Shown: positions 10,296 to 19,565 of the stretch, one piece after another
How the letters are laid out: each line of letters begins with the position of its first letter
Position numbering within the stretch: position 1 is the first letter of the stretch
Origin: Mycobacterium asiaticum
Lineage (GTDB): Bacteria; Actinomycetota; Actinomycetes; Mycobacteriales; Mycobacteriaceae
Direction: 5' to 3'
Assembly (NCBI RefSeq): GCF_001673365.1
Contig: NZ_LZLS01000101.1
Location: forward strand, 1-58,512
Length of the DNA: 58,512 nt
The notes under the pieces: generated by a model
Seen by the model: only the letters and a program-made list of their open reading frames with translations
What the model was told of the DNA's origin: nothing
Databases searched by the model: none
Program-made: the position numbers and the translations under genes

Positions 10296-11263
<968 letters not shown>

Positions 11264-11267
<4 letters not shown>

Positions 11268-12364
11268 CTCGCCCCGGCCGCGATCACCTGGTCCACCTCG
11301 AGGGCCCGGTCGGCCATCTCGGCGTGTGCTTTGTCCAAGGCGGCGGCCTGATCCTCGTCGGCCTTCATCAGCGCATCGATGTCGGAGCCGGCCATGTCGA
11401 GAACGCCCATATCCGAGAAGGCTTTTTGCACCTTGTCGCCCCACAAACCGATGTCCTTGACGATCGGCACGATGCGGCTGAACAGGTGTGCACGGAACTG
11501 AATCATCAGCGGCGAGGTGTCTAGCCAGTTGGCACACGCTTGGACGTCCATGCCGAGGGTTTCGAAGACTTCCTCGCCGCGGAACCGGTCGCGCATCAGG
11601 TAGCAGGCGTCGACGACGAACTCTTCCCGTTCGTCTCGCTCGGCTTCGGTCAGCGCGGAGTAGTAGTCCTTCAACGAGATTCGGCCGAAGGCGACGTGGC
11701 GGGCCTCGTCCTGCATCACATAGGCCAGTACCTGCTTGGCCAGCGAGTCCGGCGCCGCCATGTCGCGCAACACCCCGAAGGCGGCGAGCGCGAGTCCCTC
11801 GATGAGGACCTGCATGCCGAGATAGGGCATGTCCCAACGGGAATCGCGCAGGGTGTCCTCCAGCAGGGCGGTCAGGTGCGTGTTGATCGGGTAGACCAGG
11901 TCGATCTTTTCCTGGAGGAACCGCGAAAAAGCCTCGACGTGCCGGGCCTCGTCCATCGTCTGGGTGGCCGCGTAGAACTTTGCGTCAAGGTCGGGGACGA
12001 CCTCCACGATCTTGGCCGCGCACACCATCGCGCCCTGCTCGCCGTGCAGGAACTGTGAGAACTGCCAGGCCTGGAAGTGCCGGCGCATCTCGTCGCGGCG
12101 TGCTGCGGTTGCGGACTCCCACATCGGGCTGCCGAACAGTGGATGGAACTCGTCGGGCAGACCGATCGGGTTGTTCGGGTCGACGTCTTGTGTCCAGTCG
12201 ATGCGCGACTGGGCATCCCACTGCTTGTCCTTGCCCTTTTGGTAGAGGGAAAGGAGTCGGGCGCGCCCATCGTCGTATTCCCACGTGAAGCGCGCGTCCC
12301 CGGCGCTTTGCACCTCCCACGAGTACGGCGCGGGCACCTCGGTGTACTTGTCCTTTGTGCTCAT
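11264..12364 (-). CDS. ferritin-like diiron protein
   Basis: A 366-residue helical protein with two carboxylate/histidine pairs typical of a diiron four-helix bundle: HGEQGAM with DEARHVEAF near residues 110-145, and EGLALAAFG with QDEARHVAFG near 190-225. Two D-E-A-R-H motifs one helical pair apart give the expected Glu and His ligands. Families with this layout include ribonucleotide-reductase R2-like oxidases and N-oxygenases of the AurF kind. The length and motif spacing suggest an oxidase or oxygenase rather than an iron-storage ferritin; the substrate is unknown. It is a single-gene unit between convergent mtnA and the dadA terminator. Confidence 0.8.
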
Positions 12365-12450
12365 GAGTCGCCGCCTCTCCGCCTCTGCGACCGGTGGTCA
12401 CGTGACGTGTATCACACTGCGCCGCGGGGGCGTCGGCGTCAACTCCCTCC

Positions 12451-12481
12451 GGGGACAGCGGCGCCGGCCGCCGCTGTCCCC
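12451..12481 (-). terminator. strong hairpin downstream of dadA
   Basis: Perfect 12-bp inverted repeat: left arm 12451-12462 (GGGGACAGCGGC), loop 12463-12469, right arm 12470-12481. It begins 9 bp past the dadA stop codon on the minus strand. There is no T-tract, as usual for actinobacterial hairpin terminators. Confidence 0.75.
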
Positions 12482-12489
12482 CCGCTGGG

Positions 12490-13743
12490 CTACCGCAGAG
12501 GGTTGAATTCCCACAGCCCCTGAGGTTCTTTTCCGGTGCTGATCTGCTCGGCCAGCAGCCGACCAGTCACCGGGCCGTGCGTGAAGCCCCACATGCCGTG
12601 TCCTCCCGCGACGTAAATCCCTTGTGCCACTTGCCCGATCAGTGGCCTGCCGTCGGCGGTGACGGGTCGCGAGCCGACCCAGACGTTGCTGCGCGCACCC
12701 CATCGCACCCCGTGCAGCATGGGTCGCACCGATTGGATGATCGCTTGCACCCGTTCGGGCGCACCGGGCTCGTCCGGATCGCGGAATTCCATGGTGCCGG
12801 ACACCCGCATCGCACCGCGGTACGGCGTGCACGCGACTCGTGCCGCGGGCAGGTAGATCGGACTCGGCATCGGTCGCTCGATGGGAACCGTGAACGAGTA
12901 GCCGCGGCCGGCTCGCAGCGGCACGTTGATCCAGCGGCCGGCCAGGCGCGGCAGCCAGGCGCCGGTTGCGATCACGGCCGCGTCGGCGGTCAGCGCATCA
13001 CCACGGCTTGTGAAAACCGTGACGTCCCTGCGCGAAGGCACCACGTCGACGACGTCGAGTTCCCGAACCGTCCCGCCGCGCTGGACGACCGACTTGGACA
13101 GTGCCCGCACAAAGCGACCGGGGTCAACATGGCGCTGGCGGTGGATGTTGAGCCCGAGGGCCGCCACCGAGGAAGCCAATGGGACCTGCTCGTAGAGTGC
13201 GCTGCCGGTGATGCCGGTCATGAGCATGGTCTGTCCGGCTTCTTCGAGTCGGCTCAGTTCGTTCAGCAGTCGTTGCGCCTGCGCGGTGTTCTCGAAAACC
13301 GCGGTGATCGGAGAGGTCGTCATCGGCACGTCGACGCCGTTGCCGGTGAGCACATCAAAGGCTTCCAAGCTTTCCTCGTTGAGAGCGAGGTTTGCTTGTA
13401 CCGTTCGCTGGTATGCCGAACGCCGGGAGTTGGCTGCGAATCGCGCGAGGAACATGGCCAAACCCGCATCGGCGGTCTTCGGGATATGTAGTGGCGCATT
13501 ACGTTTCAGTAGCGACCGCAATCCCTCGGCCAGCACCGACGGTTGGTTGAGCGGAATCGTCAAACTCGGCGCGATCCAACCGGCGTTGCCCCACGAAGCA
13601 CCCGCGCCCGGACCAATTCGGTCGACGACGGTGACCTCGATGCCGCGTTCCTGAAGAAACCATGCCGTCGACAACCCGATGATGCCCGCACCGATAACGA
13701 TCACTGACCGGGGCTCACCGTCGAAATCATCAACGTCAACCAT
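12490..13743 (-). CDS. dadA: D-amino-acid dehydrogenase-type FAD oxidoreductase
   Basis: A 417-residue DAO-superfamily flavoprotein. The FAD-binding GxGxxG is in VIVIGAGIIGLSTAWFL near residues 14-30. It is followed by the DadA-type stretch GASWGNAGWIAPS, and the C-terminal flavin segment is YVAGGHGMWGFTHGPVTGRLLAE. It would oxidatively deaminate D-amino acids to 2-oxo acids, passing electrons to the membrane chain. The ATG at 13743 has GGAGG 5 nt upstream and is preferred to the ATG four codons earlier at 13755. A strong terminator follows. Confidence 0.85.
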   Translation of the reverse strand: MVDVDDFDGEPRSVIVIGAGIIGLSTAWFLQERGIEVTVVDRIGPGAGASWGNAGWIAPSLTIPLNQPSVLAEGLRSLLKRNAPLHIPKTADAGLAMFLARFAANSRRSAYQRTVQANLALNEESLEAFDVLTGNGVDVPMTTSPITAVFENTAQAQRLLNELSRLEEAGQTMLMTGITGSALYEQVPLASSVAALGLNIHRQRHVDPGRFVRALSKSVVQRGGTVRELDVVDVVPSRRDVTVFTSRGDALTADAAVIATGAWLPRLAGRWINVPLRAGRGYSFTVPIERPMPSPIYLPAARVACTPYRGAMRVSGTMEFRDPDEPGAPERVQAIIQSVRPMLHGVRWGARSNVWVGSRPVTADGRPLIGQVAQGIYVAGGHGMWGFTHGPVTGRLLAEQISTGKEPQGLWEFNPLR

Positions 13744-13898
13744 TGCAACCTCCACCCTTCACGTGTCTCTGACTTCGATGGTGGACGGCCTCGCGTGAAA
13801 GTTCTTGCGGTGGCCGGACAATGCGCGTCTGAGGATTTGTGGCTACCCAACAGCGCCCGACGAGACGGTGGATGGCGGAGCATGCGGCATGCGCAAAT

Positions 13899-13918
13899 AT
13901 GTCGTATCATAGCGACAT
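13899..13918. promoter_or_regulatory. inverted repeat over the antitoxin start (putative TA operator)
   Basis: ATGTCG at 13899-13904 and CGACAT at 13913-13918 form a perfect 6-bp inverted repeat with an 8-bp spacer. The right arm includes part of the antitoxin start codon (13917). Xre/RES antitoxins are known to repress their own operons, so this is a plausible operator. Confidence 0.5.
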
Positions 13919-14576
13919 GACTACGACGACGCTGGAAACCGGACTCAGCGACCTGCTTCAAAGCGTTAACGACACCACCAGGCTGCTGCAGCGGTCGGCT
14001 ACGGTTCCGGATGAAGTCAGCCAGCTGATCGACAGCTTTGATCGAAAACTGGACGCTGCCAGGCCATCACGTCTCAAAGCCGACCCGTATCTGACGACGA
14101 GTCTGTGGGCCGCCGCCTTTCGTGCACAAAAAGCGCTCCGCCACGACAACCCTGAACAGCAACGCCGGGATGTCCGTATCGCGCTCGAGCAGTTCCGCCA
14201 TGCGCTACGCGACATCGTCGAAAACCAGCCCTACAGCGACGACGCGCCCGTCGGAGTCGTGCTGGCAAACACCGCCGACGTCTTGGCAACCCCGCAGAAG
14301 ACGCTCGCCGAGTTGCTGGGAGTGTCCGTGCGCCAGCTACAGCGCTGGCTTGCCGATGACGGGACCGGCCCGAGTGCCGACGACGCCGCACGCATCCGTG
14401 TGCTCGGTCAGGTGGTTAACCAGCTTCGCCACTCGTTTACCGGTCCGGGAGTGGTCGCGTGGTTCTACCGGGAGCATCCGATGCTTGGCTGCCGCCCGAT
14501 CGACCTTCTCGACGATCCGCTGCGCTATCCGCGGCTCCTTGCGACGGCGACCGAGGCCCGCGCAATGACCGCATGA
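13917..14576 (+). CDS. Xre/MbcA/ParS-type antitoxin
   Basis: A 219-residue protein. The N-terminal half is helical and of unknown fold. Residues about 120-150 contain an HTH (TLAELLGVSVRQLQRWL), and the C-terminus WFYREHPMLGCRPIDLLDDPLRYPRLLATA is the classic ParS/MbcA toxin-binding signature (F..p...L.g..P.dlL). It would neutralise the RES-domain toxin encoded next and bind the operon promoter. The ATG at 13917 is preferred because the upstream in-frame extension crosses the promoter repeat. It overlaps the toxin gene by an ATGA junction, showing translational coupling. Confidence 0.88.
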   Translation: MTTTTLETGLSDLLQSVNDTTRLLQRSATVPDEVSQLIDSFDRKLDAARPSRLKADPYLTTSLWAAAFRAQKALRHDNPEQQRRDVRIALEQFRHALRDIVENQPYSDDAPVGVVLANTADVLATPQKTLAELLGVSVRQLQRWLADDGTGPSADDAARIRVLGQVVNQLRHSFTGPGVVAWFYREHPMLGCRPIDLLDDPLRYPRLLATATEARAMTA

Positions 14577-15169
14577 AGTTCACGGTCTTTCGGCACGCGG
14601 CCTACGACACGCCGTGGTGGGCATTTCCCAGCGCGAGCGACGGCAGGTTCCACCGCGCCGGAATGGATACCGTGCAGTACCTGTGTCTTCATCCATTAGG
14701 CCCGGCAGCCGAGATGCTGCGCCACCACATCGGTCCGAGCGGGGATCCTGACGATCTACTCCTGAACTTGTGGACGGCGATCGTCGACGTGGAAGCTGTG
14801 CGAGTCGACTTCGACGACTGCGCCGACTACGGGCTCACGCCTGAGGAACTCGTCGGCGAGGACTACGTCCCGACACAAGCACTTGCCGAAACCGTGCAAG
14901 GCACCGGTGCGGACGCGATGATCGTGCCCTCGGCCGCGCTGCCGGGAACCCACAACCTGATTCTTTTCGGTGTCCGACTGCTGACAGGATTCTTGAGCGA
15001 GCCGCTGGCACCTGAAGACATTCCGACCGGCCATCTGACAGACGGAGCGCGGCCCCCTGCAGAGGTGGCGGCGCACGTCCGCTGGCGGCGCAGACCGCAC
15101 CGCGCGCTCGAGCAGTGGAAGTCCACCGAGCGATACGACTTGTTCGAAGATCCGTCCGCGACGCGGTAG
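14573..15169 (+). CDS. RES-domain toxin (NAD+-degrading family)
   Basis: A 198-residue RES-fold protein. FRHAAYDTPWWAFP...GRFHRAGMDTVQYL matches the R-x-h...GGR(F)-x-R-x-G...YL pattern of RES toxins, with conserved Arg and Tyr residues near positions 5-40; a later LILFGVRLLTGF stretch completes the fold. Known relatives (MbcT, Rv1989c type) destroy NAD+ by phosphorolysis or hydrolysis and kill or arrest the cell unless bound by the Xre-type antitoxin. The start ATG at 14573 overlaps the antitoxin stop. The pair looks intact. Confidence 0.88.
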   Translation: MKFTVFRHAAYDTPWWAFPSASDGRFHRAGMDTVQYLCLHPLGPAAEMLRHHIGPSGDPDDLLLNLWTAIVDVEAVRVDFDDCADYGLTPEELVGEDYVPTQALAETVQGTGADAMIVPSAALPGTHNLILFGVRLLTGFLSEPLAPEDIPTGHLTDGARPPAEVAAHVRWRRRPHRALEQWKSTERYDLFEDPSATR

Positions 15170-15231
15170 TTGCCGTTGAAGAGGTGCTGCGGGTTCGTGG
15201 GCGACGCAGGCGTGGCTCTTGCCGTCGCCGG

Positions 15232-15350
15232 GGCTCTGCAGAGTGCCACTCACTTTGCCCGCCTCTGCGCGACAAATCGTCTGGGCCGCGCGGCACGGCG
15301 GGCTGGAGTCGCTCAGAGCCGGGCAAACAGACACATGCCTCCAGACACAG
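15232..15350. repeat. 119-bp hairpin repeat, copy 1
   Basis: First of two near-identical 119-bp units, 177 bp apart start to start. Inside it, TTTGCCCG-led arm 15254-15273 and arm 15308-15327 form a 20-bp inverted repeat with 18 matching positions around a GC-rich loop, so each unit can fold as a long hairpin. It also contains the palindrome CTCTGCAGAG. It lies in the gene-free stretch 15170-15597 between the RES toxin and a TetR gene. Confidence 0.85.
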
Positions 15351-15408
15351 ACGGCCGAGGCCGGGGCGGGCCGCGCCGGGTCGGGTGCGCCGCCGCCGTG
15401 GCTCGGCC

Positions 15409-15527
15409 GGCTCTGCAGAGTGCCACTCACTTTGCCCGCCTCTGCGCGACAAATCGTCTGGGCCGCGCGGCGCACCAGACTGGAGTCGCTCAGAGCCGGG
15501 CAAACAGACACATGCCTCCAGGCACAG
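15409..15527. repeat. 119-bp hairpin repeat, copy 2
   Basis: Second copy of the unit at 15232-15350, differing at only a few positions in the loop and near the end. Inverted arms are at 15431-15450 and 15485-15504. The open frames that cross it on both strands repeat the same peptide and look like by-products of the repeat, not genes. Confidence 0.85.
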
Positions 15528-15550
15528 TGACCGCTTCAATTCCCAAATTT

Positions 15551-15566
15551 GTCTCAGCCCTGAGAC
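15551..15566. promoter_or_regulatory. palindromic operator upstream of TetR gene
   Basis: Perfect inverted repeat GTCTCAG-CC-CTGAGAC, 31 bp before the chosen TetR start. Size and position fit an autoregulatory TetR operator. Confidence 0.55.
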
Positions 15567-15597
15567 GATTGGCCCGTTGCGTATGGAGGGAGAACCT

Positions 15598-16143
15598 GTG
15601 GTTCGAGACGACTGGCTCATCGGAGGCGAGCGTCGTACTGCTGCTGCGGAGCGCATTTATGCCGCTGCCACCGACATGGTCGTCCGCGACGGCCTGGACG
15701 CCTTCGACATCGACGTCTTGGCCGCACGAGTGCACTGTTCGCGAGCCACGATCTATCGCTACGCCGGAGGCAAAGCCCAGATACGCGACGCAGTTCTAGT
15801 GCGTCTTGCAGCTCGCATCGTCGACTCGGTTCGGCATGCAGTCGATGGCCTGAGTGGGTCGGAGCGAGTAGTAAAGGCGATTACGGTTGCGCTGGAACAC
15901 ATTCGATCAGATCCGATACGTCAGATGATGACCGGTTTGAGCGCAGGCCGCGATTTCACCGCGCTTCCTTCGTCGCCGGTGCTGGGCCGCCTCGCCGCCG
16001 ATCTCACCGGGATAACCGACGACGACCCAGCGGCCGCCCAATGGATCGTTCGCGTCGTGATGTCGCTGGCTTACTGGCCTATCGGCAATAGCGAAATCGA
16101 ACACCAAATCGTGCAACGATTCGTCGCACCGGCCTTCAATTAG
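15598..16143 (+). CDS. TetR-family transcriptional regulator
   Basis: A 181-residue regulator. The N-terminal TetR HTH (IYAAATDMVVRDGLDAFDIDVLAARVHCSRATIYRYAGGK) spans about residues 15-60; the rest is the helical ligand/dimer domain. The GTG at 15598 has GGAGGGAG 8 nt upstream; the ATG at 15583 overlaps that site and is less likely. A perfect palindrome at 15551 just upstream suggests self-repression. Target genes and ligand are unknown. Confidence 0.82.
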   Translation: MVRDDWLIGGERRTAAAERIYAAATDMVVRDGLDAFDIDVLAARVHCSRATIYRYAGGKAQIRDAVLVRLAARIVDSVRHAVDGLSGSERVVKAITVALEHIRSDPIRQMMTGLSAGRDFTALPSSPVLGRLAADLTGITDDDPAAAQWIVRVVMSLAYWPIGNSEIEHQIVQRFVAPAFN

Positions 16144-16245
16144 GGTCCAAACACCCAAACTCCCGCGCTCGAATCACGCAAGCATTACGCTGACCCGCGG
16201 GCTTCGGGCGCTCAGCAACCAATGCAGTTTCGTGTGGGGTGGGGT

Positions 16246-16563
16246 ATGCGCGTTCGAGTTCTATCAATCTTCGCGACCGCGATTGGCGCGTTGGCGCTTT
16301 TCGTTTCGCCGGCATTCGTCGGGAGCGCACCGACAACGGTTTTCGCCAGTTGTAGCACCGGCTACTACGAAAACTCGGACGGGCAATGCATCTCCCGCCC
16401 GTCGTCGGGTCTGCCCAATAACGGCGCTCCGGGCCTGCTGGAGAGCGGTGGGCCACCCCCCGGGGCTACCGCGATCTGCCGAGATGGCACCTATTCATTC
16501 GGTACCCACCGCAGCGGTACCTGCTCGGGACACCGCGGGGTACAGCGGTGGCTGTCGAACTGA
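16246..16563 (+). CDS. small exported DUF3761-type protein
   Basis: A 105-residue protein. An N-terminal signal peptide (MRVRVL then a hydrophobic run to about residue 27, with an A-x-A-like end near 35) precedes a mature part with four Cys. The C-terminal CRDGTYSFGTHRSGTCSGHRGVQRWL matches the short DUF3761 module found in actinobacterial secreted proteins. The Cys pairs probably form disulfides outside the membrane. Function unknown. The ATG at 16246 is chosen because it starts the signal peptide; an in-frame ATG at 16222 would add eight residues. Confidence 0.75.
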   Translation: MRVRVLSIFATAIGALALFVSPAFVGSAPTTVFASCSTGYYENSDGQCISRPSSGLPNNGAPGLLESGGPPPGATAICRDGTYSFGTHRSGTCSGHRGVQRWLSN

Positions 16564-16661
16564 GCGGTTGACGGCTGAATCCGCCGCGGACAGGGACGTG
16601 ACGGCCCGATGTGCACCGCACGCGTAGCGCAGGGCTGGGTAAGCCTGCTAGCCGTGGGGCC

Positions 16662-17789
16662 CTATAGCCACCCGTTGGCCCCGGGGTTGCCTGCCTGACC
16701 CATGGCACCGGCGACAGGGGGTAGCTGTAACACAGAGATATCGCCGCTGGTATTACCGCTCGTGAATGTGAGGGCCACCGGGATCGTGCCGCCGGTGGCC
16801 ATCGTCGCACCCGCCGGACTGATGGATGTGACAGTGCCGCCGGGGCCGATGAGGAAGGCGACGGTAGCACTGCCGGGGGTGTTGTTGAGGAGCGTAAAAC
16901 TCGAACCGGCGGTGAGGTTGACAACTCCGGCCGTACTGCCAGTGCCCCCTTGCCCGGCAGCCCCGCCCTGACCGTGAAGCCACCCGCCGCGCCCACCGTC
17001 ACCGCCACTACCGCCGTTCAGGACGATGGGTGTGGTTTGGCCGCTTGAGAGCGTCGCATTGTTAGGTCCGCTGTTGCCGCCGTGTCCGCCGCTGCCACCA
17101 GCGCCCCACAGCCCTGCGGCGCCGCCGACCCCGCCTGCGCCGCCGGTGAAGGCCGTTACGCCACCGGCCCGCGAGGCCACTCCGCCGCTGCCGCCGGCGC
17201 CGCCATCTCCGTATATGAAACCGCCGGCGCCGCCGGCCCCGCCCGTTGCGCCGGTCCCGCCGACGCCGCCGAGCCCGCCGTTGCCGATCAAACCCGCAGC
17301 CCCGCCGGCACCGCCGGCCACTCCGGGGTTGCCCACTTCCGAAAAGCCGTTGCCGCCGTTGCCGATCAACAACCCGCCGGCTCCGCCATTGGGGTTGGCC
17401 GCTGTCCCGTTGGCGCCGTCACCGATCAGCGGACGTCCCAGCAGCAAATTGGTGGGAGCGTTGATCACCGCCAAGAGGTCTTGCCCCACGGTCTGCAGCA
17501 GCGAGCCACTAGCAGCCTCAGCGGCCGCGTAGGCGCTGCCCGCTCCGTTTAACACCTGTACGAACTGCGCATGAAACACGGCGGCCTGGTCGCTCAGCAC
17601 TTGGTAGTCGCGCGCGTGGCCGGCAAACCAGGACGAAACGGCCCCCGATATTTCGTCTTCCGCAGCGGGGGCCAGTGCGGTAATTGGATCTATTGCCGCG
17701 GCATTGGCCGCGACGAGCCTAGAGCCGATGTTAGACAGGTCCGTTGCCGCCAAAGCTAGCAAGTCCGGAGCCGCCGCCAAGTACGACAT
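16662..17789 (-). CDS. PE_PGRS family protein
   Basis: A 375-residue protein. Residues 1 to about 100 are a PE domain (MSYLAAAPDLLALAATDLSNIGSRL...FHAQFVQVLN...YAAAEAA), including the Y-x3-E type VII secretion signal. The family's Pro-Glu is Pro-Asp here. The hallmark GRPLIGDGANG linker follows near 135, then Gly-Gly-Ala/Gly-Gly-X repeats to about 310, and a non-repetitive Thr/Val-rich tail. It should be exported by an ESX system to the cell surface. The ATG at 17789 matches normal PE N-termini; the upstream ATG at 17837 adds 16 atypical residues. Confidence 0.93.
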   Translation of the reverse strand: MSYLAAAPDLLALAATDLSNIGSRLVAANAAAIDPITALAPAAEDEISGAVSSWFAGHARDYQVLSDQAAVFHAQFVQVLNGAGSAYAAAEAASGSLLQTVGQDLLAVINAPTNLLLGRPLIGDGANGTAANPNGGAGGLLIGNGGNGFSEVGNPGVAGGAGGAAGLIGNGGLGGVGGTGATGGAGGAGGFIYGDGGAGGSGGVASRAGGVTAFTGGAGGVGGAAGLWGAGGSGGHGGNSGPNNATLSSGQTTPIVLNGGSGGDGGRGGWLHGQGGAAGQGGTGSTAGVVNLTAGSSFTLLNNTPGSATVAFLIGPGGTVTSISPAGATMATGGTIPVALTFTSGNTSGDISVLQLPPVAGAMGQAGNPGANGWL

Positions 17790-17949
17790 TGTTGCCTCCC
17801 GTTGCGCCGCCGACGCACCGGCAAATATGTGTTTCATCAGGATTTGACCTGAGACTGCTTAGCGTACGCGGATTACTTTGCGCTCGGACAAAATTGCGCA
17901 CTCTGCTTCGAGTTCGACAGGGAACAGCGCGCAGCCTGGCCCAGGATGG

Positions 17950-18762
17950 TCAACGGCCGATGCGGTCCAGGTAGGCGCGTCGGCCGACGGGGTCGTAATG
18001 CCCTGGCGGTTTCCTCAGCGTCACAAGGCTTTTGACGCGCTGCAGCAGCGGCTCCGGGGTTGCTTCTTCGAGCGCCCCAAACGGTGCCAGCCAGCGCGGC
18101 ACGGTGATCTCGTTGCGTGGGCGGCGGGCACTGTCGGCAATCGCAACGGCGATGTCGGCCGGTTGTCGGGTCGGTAACAGATCCAGCGAAACTCCCGCGG
18201 TGAGCTCGGTGTGGACCGCGGTCGGAAACACCGTCGTCACAGTGACATGCGTTCGTGCAATCTCGGCTCTGACGGCGCGTGACAGCGCCGCGACGGCATA
18301 TTTGGTGGCGCAGTACACCGACATCCCAGGAGTGGTCACTTTCGCCGCCATCGAAGCGACGTTGACGATGTGGCCGTGATTCCGTTCGAGCATGCCGGGC
18401 AGGAACTCGTGCATCCCATTGATAACGCCGCCAAGGTTCACGGCGACCTCACGGTGGTAGCACTCCAGTCTTTGCTCGGCGAACGGCCCCATGTACTGAA
18501 TACCGGCATTGTTGACCAGCATCGCGATGGGTCCGTCCTCGCTGGCTGCCGCGGTGTGGAACGCGGCGAAGCTGTCGGGATCGGTGACGTCCAAATGCAC
18601 TGCGCGAGCGCCGATCCGGTCAGCGGTACGTCGTGCTTCGTCAACGTCGAGATCGCCGATCCACACCCGAGCGCCACGGCGAGCCAGCTCTGCTGCGGTG
18701 GCTTGACCGATGCCCCGTGCGCCGCCGGTGACACACGCGACCGCTCCTGCCAGATCGATCAT
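17950..18762 (-). CDS. short-chain dehydrogenase/reductase (SDR)
   Basis: A 270-residue classical SDR. The cofactor motif TGGARGIG is near residues 12-19, the NNAG motif near 87-90 and the catalytic Y-x3-K in YCATK near 150-154, with a Ser upstream in the NVASMAAK stretch. It would oxidise or reduce an alcohol/ketone using NAD(P). It overlaps the upstream 18759-19445 gene by an ATGA junction, so the two are co-transcribed from the promoter that faces the TetR gene at 19566. Confidence 0.9.
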   Translation of the reverse strand: MIDLAGAVACVTGGARGIGQATAAELARRGARVWIGDLDVDEARRTADRIGARAVHLDVTDPDSFAAFHTAAASEDGPIAMLVNNAGIQYMGPFAEQRLECYHREVAVNLGGVINGMHEFLPGMLERNHGHIVNVASMAAKVTTPGMSVYCATKYAVAALSRAVRAEIARTHVTVTTVFPTAVHTELTAGVSLDLLPTRQPADIAVAIADSARRPRNEITVPRWLAPFGALEEATPEPLLQRVKSLVTLRKPPGHYDPVGRRAYLDRIGR

Positions 18763-19445
18763 GCGTCAACGGCTTCGTCGCTGAATTGCCGCAGTGCGAA
18801 ATAGGCGATCAGCCGAACCTCACCGTTGGGCATGGTGAGCAGTGCCCGACCCAGATAGAGGCCTGGTGTCAGCTCGACGATCTCGTCCCTGGTGCGCTTG
18901 ATCGGGAACGTGCGCACACTCGGATTGCGATAGGCCTCAACGGAATAGTCCAACGCGCGCACCGTGATGAACGGTGCGACCGCAGCCGTGTCGAGCCGGT
19001 GATCGAAGTGAAACCCGTTGACCTCTGAGCCCACGCGGCGCAGGCCGCGATATCCCGGTGCAATGACCGGCATGACCAGTCGGGCGATCGGTGCGAGCCG
19101 GTTGAAACCGGTCCCTCTGGCGTGATCGAAGGATTTGCCACGCCAGGTCGGCTCGATCTTGAGGAGCGGGTTGGCCAGGTGTGCCTCGGGAATGCCGAAC
19201 AGCTTGCCGACGATCAGGCCTTCCAGCGCACCGTCGATCTCTTCTGGTGCATCGCCGCGCCCGAACAGAGCCGCGAGCTGGTCGTGTCGTCCGCGGTTGC
19301 CCAACTCCCTGAGGTAGTCCCAGCCTTGGCGTTGCGCCAGAACCGGTGCAACGCGCGCTAATTCGCGCAAATCGCGCAGCGCGGACGTGCCGGCATCGAC
19401 GGCCGCCACCGTGCCGACGGGATGTACCTGTGGTGAGGGGCTCAC
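18759..19445 (-). CDS. conserved mycobacterial protein of unknown function
   Basis: A 228-residue soluble protein, not confidently assigned. It contains LEGLIVGKLFGIPEAHLANPLLKIEPTW and a long beta-rich C-terminal half ending LLTMPNGEVRLIAYFALR, with no transmembrane segment or catalytic motif I recognise. It reads as a lipocalin-like or START-like binding protein, but that is only an impression. It is first in a two-gene operon with the SDR and is divergent from a TetR gene across a palindromic operator, so it is probably part of a regulated catabolic or detoxification unit. Confidence 0.7.
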   Translation of the reverse strand: MSPSPQVHPVGTVAAVDAGTSALRDLRELARVAPVLAQRQGWDYLRELGNRGRHDQLAALFGRGDAPEEIDGALEGLIVGKLFGIPEAHLANPLLKIEPTWRGKSFDHARGTGFNRLAPIARLVMPVIAPGYRGLRRVGSEVNGFHFDHRLDTAAVAPFITVRALDYSVEAYRNPSVRTFPIKRTRDEIVELTPGLYLGRALLTMPNGEVRLIAYFALRQFSDEAVDA

Positions 19446-19486
19446 GGTTCTCCTTTAAGTTATCTGACACCATTTCGTACCAGAAG

Positions 19487-19512
19487 TATCTGGTTCGAAA
19501 CCGTGCCAGATA
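19487..19512. promoter_or_regulatory. divergent operator between TetR gene and SDR operon
   Basis: TATCTGG at 19487-19493 and CCAGATA at 19506-19512 form a perfect 7-bp inverted repeat with a 12-bp spacer. A related half-site TATCTGA lies at about 19461. The position between divergent genes fits TetR control of both. Confidence 0.6.
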
Positions 19513-19565
19513 AGAGGAAGTCAGTCAAGAGCGGTGGATTGACGAGAAAGTGCGACGATCGAGCG

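Noticed and set aside
15232..15527. CRISPR array
   Set aside because: Only two units, each 119 bp and internally palindromic, with no short spacers and no cas genes.
15115..15597. N-terminal extension of the TetR protein across the repeats
   Set aside because: The in-frame extension repeats the hairpin sequence twice and crosses the operator at 15551. A good ribosome site places the start at 15598.
17026..17532. Long Pro-rich open frame on the plus strand
   Set aside because: It is the antisense of the Gly-rich PE_PGRS repeats; Gly codons read backwards give Pro and Ala. No start signal or independent support.
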